From positions 1 to 61,649 of the forward strand of contig NZ_LFRI01000392.1 in the NCBI RefSeq assembly GCF_001447195.1: a stretch of DNA of 61,649 nt, in the 5' to 3' direction. Below, piece by piece: positions 9,676 through 19,254 of this stretch; position 1 is the stretch's first letter, and the number at the start of each line of letters is the position of its first letter. This DNA comes from Aquabacterium parvum. Its GTDB lineage: Bacteria; Pseudomonadota; Gammaproteobacteria; Burkholderiales; Burkholderiaceae_C. Made by a program: the position numbers and the translations under genes. Below the pieces are notes generated by a model. It saw nothing but the letters and a program-made list of their open reading frames with translations. It searched no databases and was not told the DNA's origin.

Positions 9676-10221
9676 TCAACGGATATCGGCGCAATGCACG
9701 TCGAATTGACCCTTTTTTCGATCAGCGAAAAAACGCTCCAGGGTCATCCGCACCGTGCGGAAGGCGAGTTCGTCCCAGGGGATCTCGTGCTGATGGAAGA
9801 GTTGCGCTTCCATCGTCTCGGGCCCGGGGTTGAAGTCGGTGTCAAGCAGGCGGGCGCGGTAGAACAGGTGCACCTGCCCGGCGCTGACCACATTGAGCAC
9901 GCAGTACAGCCCTTGCATCTCGATGCGGGCCCCGGCTTCCTCGTCAGTCTCGCGGGCTGCCCCTTCTTCTGTGGTCTCACCCAGCTCCATGAAACCGGCT
10001 GGCAGCGTCCAGAAGCCCTTGCGAGGTTCGATGTTGCGTTTGCACAGCAGCACCTGTTCACCCCAGACGGGCAGGGTGCCAACCACGTTCAGTGGGTTGA
10101 CGTAGTGGATGTGCTGGCACGCCGGGCAGACCGCGCGCTCGCGGTTGTCATCGGTGGGCACCTTGTGCTCCACCGGGGTGCCACAGACCTGACAGTGCTC
10201 GATTCGGCGTGAAAACAGCAT
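9676..10221 (-). CDS. Nudix hydrolase with N-terminal zinc ribbon
   Basis: A 181-residue protein. Cys10, Cys13, Cys32 and Cys35 form two CxxC knuckles of a zinc ribbon. The Nudix box is complete at residues 76-98 (G76, E82, R90, E91, E94, E95, G97), so it should hydrolyse a nucleoside-diphosphate-linked substrate using divalent metal. The ribbon resembles NudC-type NADH pyrophosphatases, but the protein is shorter and the substrate cannot be named. ATG 10221 was chosen because the longer frame upstream reads as low-complexity shadow. It lies between ubiC and the exporter gene on the same strand. Confidence 0.88.
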   Translation of the reverse strand: MLFSRRIEHCQVCGTPVEHKVPTDDNRERAVCPACQHIHYVNPLNVVGTLPVWGEQVLLCKRNIEPRKGFWTLPAGFMELGETTEEGAARETDEEAGARIEMQGLYCVLNVVSAGQVHLFYRARLLDTDFNPGPETMEAQLFHQHEIPWDELAFRTVRMTLERFFADRKKGQFDVHCADIR

Positions 10222-10289
10222 GGCTTGCAGTGTAGGGCATGCGCACGGCCCACCCTGGGTAAAAAGGGCCGGCGGCTTCAACGCGGCAC

Positions 10290-10913
10290 TCAGCCTTGGC
10301 GACAGTTGCGAGCGCTCACCCAGGGGGCAAAGGCTTCGAGCACCTGCAAAGGCTGGCCGTGGTGGTGAAACAGCGAATGGCGAGCCCATCGTGGGGGCGG
10401 CGAGGGCTGGCTGGCGGGGGGCTGGCCCTTGCTCAGCGCAGCCCATTGCCTGGCCATGTGGGCGCCCGCGGGGGCATGAGCTCGCAGCCGCAAGGCCCGC
10501 AAAGGCCCCCGACACACGGCCCGGTGACTGAAGAGCAGCTCCGCCAAAGGTCGCGTGCCCAGCCCCCGGATGGCCTGCCAAGGCCCCTTGACCGCGCGCA
10601 CCGGCACGCTGCTGCGCGCCCACACCGCCGGACATTCATCGATGTGTAGCACCACCTCGCGCACGTGACCCACGCAGCAGCCCAGGGCCCGGCGTTCCTG
10701 AGGCCACAAGCGACGCCGACCCTGCGCCAGCACTTCCACCCGCACGGTGCCGTGAAGGCGCAGCCTGGCCGTCAGCGAGCCCGGAGCCGACAGCCACTGC
10801 CGCATCCGAGGCGACACAGGCCCAGGCCCGACGCGGCGGGCGTCCTGGCGACTGCGGGAGATGCGGACCCGTGCGGGCGACGGGGCCAGGTGGGCTTGAG
10901 GGCGCGTTAGCAT
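10290..10913 (-). CDS. ubiC: Chorismate lyase (chorismate-pyruvate lyase)
   Basis: A 207-residue protein read from ATG 10913. The C-terminal two thirds match UbiC: SLTARLRLHGTVRVEVLAQG, then REVVLHIDECPAVWARSSVP, GLGTRPLAELLF, and a terminal WARHSLFHHHGQPLQVLEAF segment holding the expected catalytic glutamate. UbiC converts chorismate to 4-hydroxybenzoate and pyruvate, the first committed step of ubiquinone synthesis, in the cytosol. The start is not certain; an internal Met at MRQWLSAPG is possible. Only 30 bp separate it from divergent pgeF. It can be missed because one continuous minus-strand frame runs through it from inside pgeF. Confidence 0.85.
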   Translation of the reverse strand: MLTRPQAHLAPSPARVRISRSRQDARRVGPGPVSPRMRQWLSAPGSLTARLRLHGTVRVEVLAQGRRRLWPQERRALGCCVGHVREVVLHIDECPAVWARSSVPVRAVKGPWQAIRGLGTRPLAELLFSHRAVCRGPLRALRLRAHAPAGAHMARQWAALSKGQPPASQPSPPPRWARHSLFHHHGQPLQVLEAFAPWVSARNCRQG

Positions 10914-10943
10914 GCGGGCGGGATCATAGCCAAGCTGCACGAA

Positions 10944-11801
10944 GTGACCGAACCAAGCCCCATCCCTGCCAGCTCGAACGCGGCCCGACTCGCCGATCCG
11001 TCGGCCCTGCCCGAGGGCTGGATGGCGGTGCCCATGGGCCCCGGAGTCTCGGCCTTGATGACGGCACGCACGGGGGGCGTCAGCCCGGATCCCTGGGCGT
11101 CTTGCAACCTGGGGGACCACGTTGGAGACGACCCCGCTCGCGTGCACGCCAACCGCGAGGTGCTGGCGAGGTGCTTGCCGGCCCGTCCGGTCTTCCTGTC
11201 GCAGGTGCATGGTGAAACAGTGGTGCGCCTGCGGTCCGATTCTGCGGTGGGTGCAGCCAGCCCTATCCAGGCTGACGGCGCCTTGAGCACCGAGCCAGGC
11301 GTGGCTTGCGTGGTGATGGTGGCCGATTGCCTGCCCATCCTCCTGGCCGCGCCCGAGGGCCGAGGTGTGGCGGCCCTGCACGCCGGGTGGCGGGGTTTGG
11401 CAGGCAATGGTCCGGCTTGCCCAACGGGGCGGGGCATTGCTCACACAGGCGTGCTGGCCCTGTGCGAAGCCACGGGCGCCGACCCGGCAGACCTGCGCGC
11501 CTGGCTGGGGCCTTGCATCGGGCCGCAGGCCTTTGAGGTGGGTCCCGATGTGCTCGTCGGCTTCGGCGTGACTCCGGTGGAGGGCGTCGCGGCGCCTCGC
11601 TTCAGGCCTTGCGCCGACAGACCAGGCAAGTGGTGGGCCGACTTGCCTGGTCTGGCCCGCGATCGCCTGCAGGCGCTGGGCCTTCGCCACATCGATGGTG
11701 GCGATGCCTGCACGGTCTCAGCGCCCGGGCGGTTCTTCTCGCACCGGCGCGACGGGATCAGTGGTCGGCAGGCTGCCGCCATTTGTCTGCGCCCCGTCTG
11801 A
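10944..11801 (+). CDS. pgeF: Peptidoglycan editing factor PgeF (YfiH/laccase-domain family)
   Basis: A 285-residue protein, GTG start at 10944. It carries the metal-binding trio of the family: His89 in SQVHGETV, Cys129 in ADCLPI, and His146 in LHAGWRGL. GGVSPDPWASCNLGDHVGDD is the usual N-terminal motif and the C-terminal RRDGISGR fits. In E. coli this family prevents misincorporation of L-serine for L-alanine in peptidoglycan precursors; polyphenol oxidase or purine nucleoside phosphorylase activity has been reported for relatives. Its 3' end overlaps the convergent small membrane gene by 84 bp. Later starts such as Met27 are possible, but the longer N-terminus looks natural. Confidence 0.9.
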   Translation: MTEPSPIPASSNAARLADPSALPEGWMAVPMGPGVSALMTARTGGVSPDPWASCNLGDHVGDDPARVHANREVLARCLPARPVFLSQVHGETVVRLRSDSAVGAASPIQADGALSTEPGVACVVMVADCLPILLAAPEGRGVAALHAGWRGLAGNGPACPTGRGIAHTGVLALCEATGADPADLRAWLGPCIGPQAFEVGPDVLVGFGVTPVEGVAAPRFRPCADRPGKWWADLPGLARDRLQALGLRHIDGGDACTVSAPGRFFSHRRDGISGRQAAAICLRPV

Positions 11802-12038
11802 GCCGGTGGCATCGGCCAGCTGCGGCTGGGCCCGGGCTTCGAGCTCGGCGCGTTCTGCCTGGCGGATGGCCTTGCGGCGAGCCGGCGCCCCCATCAGGTA
11901 CAGCACCAGTGCCAGCGGGCCCACGCCATAGAGCAGGAACGTGAAGATGGCGCCCAGCACCGTGCCCTGCGGGTTGGTCGCCTCGGCCAGGGCCATCATC
12001 AAGGTCACGTACATCCAGGCGATCGCAACGATCCACAT
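11718..12038 (-). CDS. Small conserved inner-membrane protein of unknown function
   Basis: A 106-residue protein from ATG 12038. Two hydrophobic segments are visible: residues 1-19 (MWIVAIAWMYVTLMMALAE) and about 25-48 (GTVLGAIFTFLLYGVGPLAL). A charged, Ala-rich cytosolic tail follows. The pattern resembles a small hypothetical protein common in Burkholderiales. The last 84 bp lie antisense to the end of pgeF, and that part of the tail is low complexity, so the true end could be constrained by pgeF. No function is proposed. Confidence 0.7.
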   Translation of the reverse strand: MWIVAIAWMYVTLMMALAEATNPQGTVLGAIFTFLLYGVGPLALVLYLMGAPARRKAIRQAERAELEARAQPQLADATGSDGAQTNGGSLPTTDPVAPVREEPPGR

Positions 12039-12235
12039 TTTCAAGTCCCGAGTCAGGGCTTCGTCTGGCGCATGCCAGGGTCTTCGCCCACACCGCGGAC
12101 GCGCAGGGCATGTTGGAATGATGCCAAAGACGGCCGCAAGCCCCTTCACATTCGTTGCCCAAGGTTCAGAATACGGAAACAAACGCGGTTCATGATTCCG
12201 GACGAATCCGGAGAGAGCCCGGAAACAGGAGACAT

Positions 12236-14431
12236 ATGGCTGTCGCTCAGAGGTCTCGCGCCAAGCGCGAGTTGCTTGCATCCGTGGCCCCGTCCGACGC
12301 TGCGTCGATGGGCTCCGCCAAGGCTCCTGCCAAGGCCAACGTCAAAGCCAAAGCCGCCTCCGCTGCCTCCGTCGAGGACCTGAAGGTCAGCCCATCGTCC
12401 GCCAAGCCTGCGCGCAAGGGCGCCACCCAGGGCGCAGCCGCCAAACCCAAGGCCGCCAAACGGGCGGCCCGGGTTTCGCCGGCCGAGTCGGGTGCGAGTC
12501 GGCCTGCCAGCGCTGCGGCGGGCGCATCGGCCTCATCGACCGAGGCTCCGTTTGCGCGGGCAACGGCCTCGGGTCAAGCTGGTGACCCGTTCTCCACCGC
12601 GACCCAGGCCTGGTCCCAGCTGCTGGCTGGCAAGCCGGCCTTGCCAGGGTTTGATTTGGCGAAGCTTGGCGAGGTGGCTGGTGTGGCTGAGTTGGCGCAA
12701 GCCTGGCGCCCCTGGTTGGGGGCGGCTGCCAATGCTCAAAGCCTGGGCACCTCCGATTTCACCAAGGGACTGGAGCCGGTGGGTCAAGCCGTTGGCGCCA
12801 TGGGTCAGAGCCTGGGCGCCACCTTGCAATCGCTGGCCGGCCTGAACATCCCGGCCGAGCAACTGCAATCGATCCAGCAGGATTACCTGCGGCAGGCCGG
12901 CGAGCTTTGGAACCAGGCCCTGCAGCAGCCTGATGCGGTCAAGGTGAGCGACAAGCGCTTTGCTTCGCCCGAATGGAGCCAGTCGCCAGGCAGCGCCTTC
13001 ATGGCCTCGATGTACTTGCTCAATGCGCGCACTTTGCAGCGCCTGGCCGACAACCTCACCGGCGACGACAAGGCCCGCCAGCGTGTGCGCTTCGCTGTTC
13101 AGCAATGGGCCGATGCAGCCTCGCCAGCCAACTTCCTGGCGTTCAACCCGGAGGCGCTGAGCAAAGCCGTCAGCACCAAGGGTGAGAGCCTGACCCAGGG
13201 CCTGAGCCACCTGCTCAACGACATCCGCCAAGGGCACATGTCGCAGACGGACGAGAGCGTGTTCGAAGTGGGTGTGAACGTGGCCACCACCCAGGGTTCG
13301 GTGGTCTTCGAGAACGCTTACTTCCAGCTCATCGAGTACAAGCCACTGACGCCGCAGGTGCACGAGGTGCCGTTCCTGTTCGTGCCGCCTTGCATCAACA
13401 AGTACTACATCCTGGACTTGCAGCCTGACAACTCCCTGGTGCGCTACCTGCTTTCGCAGGGCCACCGGGTGTTCATGGTCAGCTGGGTCAATGCCGATGA
13501 CAGCCTGGCCAAAGCCACCTGGGACGATTACGTCGAGCATGGCGTCACGCGCGCCATCGACGTCACCCGGGAAGTCACCGGTGCCGATCAGATCAACGCC
13601 CTGGGCTTTTGCGTGGGCGGGACCTTGCTGGCGACGGCGCTGGCGACGTTGGCCGCGCAAGGCCGCAAGCCCGTTCGCAGCCTGACCCTGCTGACCGCCT
13701 TCCTGGATTTCGTCAACACGGGCACGATGGATGTCTTCGTGGACGAGGCCATGGTGCGCATGCGCGAGATGACGATGGGCGCCGACAGCCCGATGGGCGG
13801 AGGCCTGCTGCGAGGCAATGAGCTCGCGGCCACCTTCTCCTTCCTGCGTGCCAACGACCTGGTCTGGAACTACGTCATTGGCAACTACCTCAAAGGTGAG
13901 CTGCCGCCGGCTTTCGACCTGCTGTACTGGAACAGCGACAGCACCAACCTGCCGGGCCCCATGTACACCTGGTACCTGCGCAACACCTACCTGGAAAACA
14001 AGCTGTGCAAGCCGGGTGCGGTCAAGGTCTGCGGTGTGCCGCTGGACATGCGCCGCCTGGACATGCCGACTTTCATCTACGGTTCGCGCGAAGACCACAT
14101 CGTGCCTTGGGACAGCGCCTATGCCTCATCCCAAGTGGTCAGTGGCCCGAAGACCTTCGTGCTTGGCGCGTCTGGTCACATCGCTGGCGTGATCAACCCG
14201 CCCGAGAAGAAAAAGCGCAGCCATTGGGTCAGCTCGGCACGGACCTTGCCTGCCACAGCCCAGGCCTGGATGGAGACCGCCACCGAGCAGCCTGGCAGTT
14301 GGTGGCCGGTGTGGTCGGGCTGGCTTGCTGAACAAGCGGGCAAGATGGTGCCCGCGCCCAAGCAGCCTGGCAGCCGGCAGCACCCTGTCATCGAGGCCGC
14401 GCCCGGTCGTTACGTCAAACGCAAGGCCTGA
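12236..14431 (+). CDS. phaC: Class I polyhydroxyalkanoate synthase with basic N-terminal tail
   Basis: A 731-residue enzyme that polymerises (R)-3-hydroxyacyl-CoA into PHA granules. The lipase-like box GFCVGGT places the catalytic cysteine at residue 459; the partner Asp is in SREDHIVPW and the His in ASGHIAGV. ATG 12236 follows ACAGGAGA. Class I enzymes are usually near 590 residues; the extra length is N-terminal. Residues 1-110 are low complexity, rich in Ala, Lys and Ser, with about 17 Lys/Arg against 4 Asp/Glu in the first 80, resembling histone H1-like AAKP tails. First gene of phaCAB, 59 bp before phaA. A second synthase lies at 51537-53279. Confidence 0.95.
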   Translation: MAVAQRSRAKRELLASVAPSDAASMGSAKAPAKANVKAKAASAASVEDLKVSPSSAKPARKGATQGAAAKPKAAKRAARVSPAESGASRPASAAAGASASSTEAPFARATASGQAGDPFSTATQAWSQLLAGKPALPGFDLAKLGEVAGVAELAQAWRPWLGAAANAQSLGTSDFTKGLEPVGQAVGAMGQSLGATLQSLAGLNIPAEQLQSIQQDYLRQAGELWNQALQQPDAVKVSDKRFASPEWSQSPGSAFMASMYLLNARTLQRLADNLTGDDKARQRVRFAVQQWADAASPANFLAFNPEALSKAVSTKGESLTQGLSHLLNDIRQGHMSQTDESVFEVGVNVATTQGSVVFENAYFQLIEYKPLTPQVHEVPFLFVPPCINKYYILDLQPDNSLVRYLLSQGHRVFMVSWVNADDSLAKATWDDYVEHGVTRAIDVTREVTGADQINALGFCVGGTLLATALATLAAQGRKPVRSLTLLTAFLDFVNTGTMDVFVDEAMVRMREMTMGADSPMGGGLLRGNELAATFSFLRANDLVWNYVIGNYLKGELPPAFDLLYWNSDSTNLPGPMYTWYLRNTYLENKLCKPGAVKVCGVPLDMRRLDMPTFIYGSREDHIVPWDSAYASSQVVSGPKTFVLGASGHIAGVINPPEKKKRSHWVSSARTLPATAQAWMETATEQPGSWWPVWSGWLAEQAGKMVPAPKQPGSRQHPVIEAAPGRYVKRKA

Positions 14432-14490
14432 TCCCCGGGGTCGCCACGAGCGGCCCTGGTCACGTCAACCGAAGTCACAAGGAACTCACC

Positions 14491-15669
<1,179 letters not shown>

Positions 15670-15769
15670 TCCGCGCTCTTCGCGCGCAGCATCCGAATCG
15701 CTTTCATCGCGCTTGCCTGCATCCAATGCGCGATCCCTTCACAGTTCACAGCCCACAGAGGAGCATCAC

Positions 15770-16507
15770 ATGAGTCAGAAAGTAGCCTACGTCACCGGCG
15801 GCATGGGTGGCATTGGCACCGCCATTTGCCAGCGCCTGCACAAAGACGGTTTCAAGGTCATCGCCGGCTGCGGCCCGAGCCGTGACCACGCCAAGTGGCT
15901 GGAAGAGCAAAAGGCCCTGGGCTACACCTTCTACGCCTCGGTGGGCAATGTGTCCGACTGGGACTCGACCGTTGCAGCTTTCCAGAAGACCAAGGCCGAA
16001 CACGGCCCCATCGACGTGCTGGTCAACAACGCGGGCATCACCAAGGACGGCATGTTCCGCAAGATGACCAAGGGCGATTGGGACGTGGTCATCGACACCA
16101 ACCTCAACAGCCTGTTCAACGTGACCAAGCAGGTCATCGACGACATGGTGGACCGTGGTTGGGGCCGCATCGTCAACATCAGCTCGGTCAACGGCGAGAA
16201 GGGTCAGTTCGGTCAGACCAACTACTCGGCCGCCAAGGCGGGCATGCACGGCTTCACCATGGCCTTGGCCCAGGAAGTGGCCAACAAGGGTGTGACGGTG
16301 AACACCGTGTCGCCGGGCTACATCGGCACCGAGATGGTTCGCTCGATCCGTCCGGACGTGCTGGACAAGATTGTGGCCACCATCCCGGTCAAGCGCCTGG
16401 GCACGCCGGAGGAAATCGCCTCGATGGTGTCTTGGGTGTCGAGCGACGAGGCCGGTTTTGCCACCGGTGCCGACTTCTCGGTCAACGGTGGCCTGCACAT
16501 GGGCTGA
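15770..16507 (+). CDS. phaB: Acetoacetyl-CoA reductase (NADPH)
   Basis: A 245-residue short-chain dehydrogenase that reduces acetoacetyl-CoA to (R)-3-hydroxybutyryl-CoA for PhaC. The N-terminal nucleotide site is TGGMGGIG; the active site is NISSVNGEKGQFGQ followed by NYSAAKAG (Ser, Tyr, Lys). The C-terminus (DFSVNGGLHMG) is typical of PhaB. ATG 15770 has AGAGGAG upstream; the frame is open further upstream but reads as shadow of the phaA end. It is 100 bp after phaA. An intrinsic terminator follows, so phaCAB ends here; no phasin gene or phaR is attached. Confidence 0.96.
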   Translation: MSQKVAYVTGGMGGIGTAICQRLHKDGFKVIAGCGPSRDHAKWLEEQKALGYTFYASVGNVSDWDSTVAAFQKTKAEHGPIDVLVNNAGITKDGMFRKMTKGDWDVVIDTNLNSLFNVTKQVIDDMVDRGWGRIVNISSVNGEKGQFGQTNYSAAKAGMHGFTMALAQEVANKGVTVNTVSPGYIGTEMVRSIRPDVLDKIVATIPVKRLGTPEEIASMVSWVSSDEAGFATGADFSVNGGLHMG

Positions 16508-16562
16508 TGCCAGGCCAATGGCTGTTCACCAATGGGCTTTGGGGCTCGGAGGTGAAAATTCG

Positions 16563-16602
16563 AAACCCCGCGTGCCGCCAGTCGGCCGCGGGGTTTTGTT
16601 TT
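16563..16602 (+). terminator. Rho-independent terminator of phaCAB
   Basis: Nine-bp arms at 16564-16572 and 16587-16595 (AACCCCGCG with CGCGGGGTT), loop with an inner GCC/GGC pair, followed by TTTTGTTTT. It sits 56 bp past the phaB stop on the same strand. Confidence 0.9.
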
Positions 16603-16926
16603 GGTTGTTTTCAGGCGGCCCTGGGTGGATGCGCTTGGTTGTTTGAGTTGGCGAGTGGTTGGTTGGGGTTGGGCTCACGTTGAGCAACGGTCAAGGGGTG
16701 AGGGGGCCTGCTCCGGGACCACGCTCGCGGTGGTGCCCCGCGCAGGGCCGGATCACACCCCCCCCATCCACCGAGCCACGCACCCGCCAACGCATGAATC
16801 CACCCTGATCCAAATGCCCCCTCGTTCACGCTCCAAAGCCCGAGCTCACGATGCCCTTGGCAAGAGCTTCGACTGAAACGACCACAGCGCCCAGAGCGTT
16901 GATCGCTCGGAAGAAGTCAGGGCGAC
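16603..16926. other. Non-coding stretch, nothing recognised
   Basis: Between the phaCAB terminator and the next gene. It contains short G/T-rich and C-rich runs, including eight consecutive C near 16758. The frames that cross it have no convincing protein character. I see no tRNA-like fold, clear promoter or mobile-element end. Confidence 0.5.
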
Positions 16927-17277
16927 TCAGGCCAGTGCTTCTTGCTCCAGCACAAGGCGGTCCAGCGCTGCGCACACTTCGGCAAACTTGCCTGCGATCA
17001 CGGTACGACGGGCGTCGTGCGGATCGACCGAGATGCGCACAGCCCGGGCTTGCTGACCCGCTGGACCGCTCCCAAAGGGCGCCTGTGCTGCACGGGGGAA
17101 ATCAATGACACGGCTCAGGTTGCCGCGCGGCGGCGTGCCCCAAGGCGTGAGTGGGCGAGGGCGCACCGGCTGCTGACTGGCTGGCCGTTGCGCCGAGCCT
17201 GGCTCGGAGGCGCCTGCCGCTGCCAGGGCGCTGGTGTTGTGACGGACTGCGAGGGCGCGTGCGAGGTGGTGAATCAT
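16927..17277 (-). CDS. Small conserved protein of unknown function
   Basis: A 116-residue protein from ATG 17277, with GGAG seven bases upstream. The N-terminus (MIHHLARALAVRHNT) and the C-terminus (RRTVIAGKFAEVCAALDRLV) look conserved and folded; the middle is Pro/Ala/Arg-rich and probably unstructured. No signal peptide or membrane segment. It resembles a small hypothetical protein seen in Burkholderiales. It is downstream of lexA on the same strand, 185 bp after the lexA stop, so it may or may not share its transcript. No function is proposed. Confidence 0.65.
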   Translation of the reverse strand: MIHHLARALAVRHNTSALAAAGASEPGSAQRPASQQPVRPRPLTPWGTPPRGNLSRVIDFPRAAQAPFGSGPAGQQARAVRISVDPHDARRTVIAGKFAEVCAALDRLVLEQEALA

Positions 17278-17462
17278 GGTGAACTCCGAAAGCTGTGAAG
17301 TTCGGCAGGATTCGATTGCTCAAGCCTCCGCGGGAATCGCGCCAGTTGCCCGGCACCAATGCCCGCCACCCGCGGTGGCCACCTTGCCCCTTGGTTGAAT
17401 CTGCACGATCAACTGCTGGGGCGCCAAAAAACACGTCGATTCAGTTGTGATGCCTTGTCAGG

Positions 17463-18173
17463 TCAGTTCAAGGGCTGGTTGCGGATCAGCCCGACGGCCA
17501 AACCTTCAAGCTCGAAGTCGTCCTGCTCGGGCGATACGAGGATGGGCTCGAAATCGGGGTTCTCGGGCAGGAGCTGAATGCCCTGCGGTGTGCGCAAAAA
17601 ACGCTTGACGGTGACCTCGTCGCCAATTCGGGCGACCACGATCTGACCATTGCGGGCTTCACGTGCCTGGGCCACGGCCAGCAGGTCGCCGTCGAGGATG
17701 CCGATGTCCTTCATGCTCATGCCGCGCACCCGCAGCAGGTAGTCGGGCTTGCGGGAGAACAAACCGGGCTCGACCGCATAGGTTTGCTCGACGTGCTCCT
17801 GCGCGAGGATGGGGCTGCCAGCGGCCACGCGACCGACCAGGGGCAGAACCAGTTGCTCCAGGCCTGGCAATGGCAGGTTGAATGGCAGGACAGACTTGCC
17901 GGATCTGCTGGACTCTTCGCGGCGGCTTTCATTGACGGTGCGCAGCGTGCCGGCCTTGAGACGGATGCCGCGCGAGGTGCCGCCGACGAGTTCGATCACG
18001 CCTTTGCGGGCCAGTGCCTGCAGGTGCTCTTCCGCAGCGTTGGCCGAGCGGAAACCCAGCTCCGATGCGATCTCCGCCCGGGTGGGCGGCGCACCGGTGC
18101 GCGCGATGCTGCGCTGGATCAACTCGAAGATCTGCTGCTGGCGCGGGGTGAGTTTGGGTTTATCGTCGGCCAT
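17463..18173 (-). CDS. lexA: LexA repressor
   Basis: A 236-residue SOS repressor. The N-terminal winged helix-turn-helix ([15 protein letters not shown] through [11 protein letters not shown]) binds SOS boxes. The self-cleavage site is Ala118-Gly119 in RVAAGSP, and the catalytic dyad is Ser153 (RGMSMKD) and Lys190 (EVTVKRF). It is longer than the 202-residue E. coli protein because of a linker near residues 75-105, as in other beta-proteobacteria. Two SOS boxes sit just upstream, so it autoregulates. Confidence 0.97.
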   Translation of the reverse strand: MADDKPKLTPRQQQIFELIQRSIARTGAPPTRAEIASELGFRSANAAEEHLQALARKGVIELVGGTSRGIRLKAGTLRTVNESRREESSRSGKSVLPFNLPLPGLEQLVLPLVGRVAAGSPILAQEHVEQTYAVEPGLFSRKPDYLLRVRGMSMKDIGILDGDLLAVAQAREARNGQIVVARIGDEVTVKRFLRTPQGIQLLPENPDFEPILVSPEQDDFELEGLAVGLIRNQPLN

Positions 18174-18215
18174 CTGGTTGGAGCTGCCATGCAGGCAGCG
18201 CGATGAAGCGAATGA

Positions 18216-18231
18216 CTGTCATTTTATACAG
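18216..18231. promoter_or_regulatory. SOS box (LexA operator), proximal
   Basis: CTGT-N8-ACAG with an AT-rich centre (CTGTCATTTTATACAG), a full consensus match. It is 43 bp upstream of the lexA start and 94 bp from the divergent asparaginase gene. Confidence 0.92.
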
Positions 18232-18233
18232 GG

Positions 18234-18249
18234 CTGTTTGTTTGTCCAG
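18234..18249. promoter_or_regulatory. Second SOS box (LexA operator), one mismatch
   Basis: CTGT-N8-CCAG two bases from the first box, differing from CTGT-N8-ACAG at one position. Paired boxes upstream of lexA are common and allow cooperative autorepression. Confidence 0.7.
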
Positions 18250-18324
18250 TGTTTTGTTGGGCGCGCCGTGCCTGGCGTCGCCTCGGCGCAACCTCGGCAC
18301 GCGCGAGCAAGGCAAGGAGGCCGC

Positions 18325-19254
18325 ATGCCCAATGTGCTGATCCTGGGCACCGGCGGCACCATCGCTGGCACGGCGTCCGATCCGAATCGCAGCTGGGCCT
18401 ACCGCGCTGCGCAACTGAGCGTGGCGAAATTGGTCAGCGCCGTGCCGGATCTGGCTGGCATCCCTTTGGTCACGCTGCAAGTCGCTCAGGTCGACAGCAA
18501 GGACATGGGCTGGGCCACCTGGCAGGCCCTGGGACGAGCGCTCGAGGACGCGATGCGCGATGACACCGTCTCGGCCATCGTCATCACCCACGGCACCGAC
18601 ACGCTGGAAGAGACCGCCTGCCTGCTGCATGCCTTGCACGATGGCCGCAAGCCCATCGTGCTGACCGCGGCCATGCGACCGGCCACCGCGCCCGATGCCG
18701 ACGGCCCGGCCAACCTCACGCAGGCCGTGCGCCTGGCACAGGCTGCTGCGCAGCGTGGCGAGGGCGGGGTGGCCGTGGCGGTGGCCGGCCGGACCTGGTC
18801 GGCGCGTGATGTGCGCAAGGCCCACAGTCACGCCATCGATGCCTTCGACGGAGGTGGTGCCGAGGTGCTGGACGAGCGTGCGCCGTGGCCGCAACCGGAG
18901 GCGCGTGGCTGGCGATGGTTGCAGTTTGCTCAGCCGCCGAGGGTGGAGGTCGTCACCAGCCACGCCGATGCCGACGGCTGGCTGGTCGATGCCGCGCTGG
19001 CGCATGCCCAGTCATCAGGGCAAAAGCTTGATGGCGTGGTCGTGGCCTGCACGGGCCACGGCACGGTGCATGAAGAGCTGGAAGCGGCCCTGCAGCGCGC
19101 CCGCGATGCAGGCGTGGCCGTGTGGCGAAGCAGTCGCGTGGCCCGTGGCGGGGTGCAGCCGCGCGAGGGCGACACTTGGCCCGCTGCGGGCAACTGGACG
19201 CCCGCACAGGCCCGCGTGCGCTTGCTGCTGGAGCTGCTCAGCGCCCGCCGGTGA
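18325..19254 (+). CDS. Asparaginase
   Basis: A 309-residue cytosolic-type L-asparaginase converting asparagine to aspartate and ammonia. The first catalytic threonine is Thr12 in LGTGGTIAG; the second motif is ITHGTDTLEETA. The C-terminal region carries GVVVACTGHGTVHEELE. No signal peptide. ATG 18325 follows AAGGAGG. The last 17 bp overlap the end of the convergent SDR gene. It is divergent from lexA across the SOS operators. Confidence 0.93.
   Translation: MPNVLILGTGGTIAGTASDPNRSWAYRAAQLSVAKLVSAVPDLAGIPLVTLQVAQVDSKDMGWATWQALGRALEDAMRDDTVSAIVITHGTDTLEETACLLHALHDGRKPIVLTAAMRPATAPDADGPANLTQAVRLAQAAAQRGEGGVAVAVAGRTWSARDVRKAHSHAIDAFDGGGAEVLDERAPWPQPEARGWRWLQFAQPPRVEVVTSHADADGWLVDAALAHAQSSGQKLDGVVVACTGHGTVHEELEAALQRARDAGVAVWRSSRVARGGVQPREGDTWPAAGNWTPAQARVRLLLELLSARR

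Noticed and set aside
10914..11690. Extension of the ubiC frame through the minus strand of pgeF (total 466 codons).
   Set aside because: Only the 207 codons below 10913 show chorismate lyase features; the rest is Arg/Pro/Ala-rich shadow opposite a well-supported pgeF.
16601..16876. Short plus-strand frame after the phaCAB terminator as a possible phasin.
   Set aside because: The translation is low complexity with Trp/Gly/Arg-rich composition and lacks the helical, Ala/Gln-rich phasin character.
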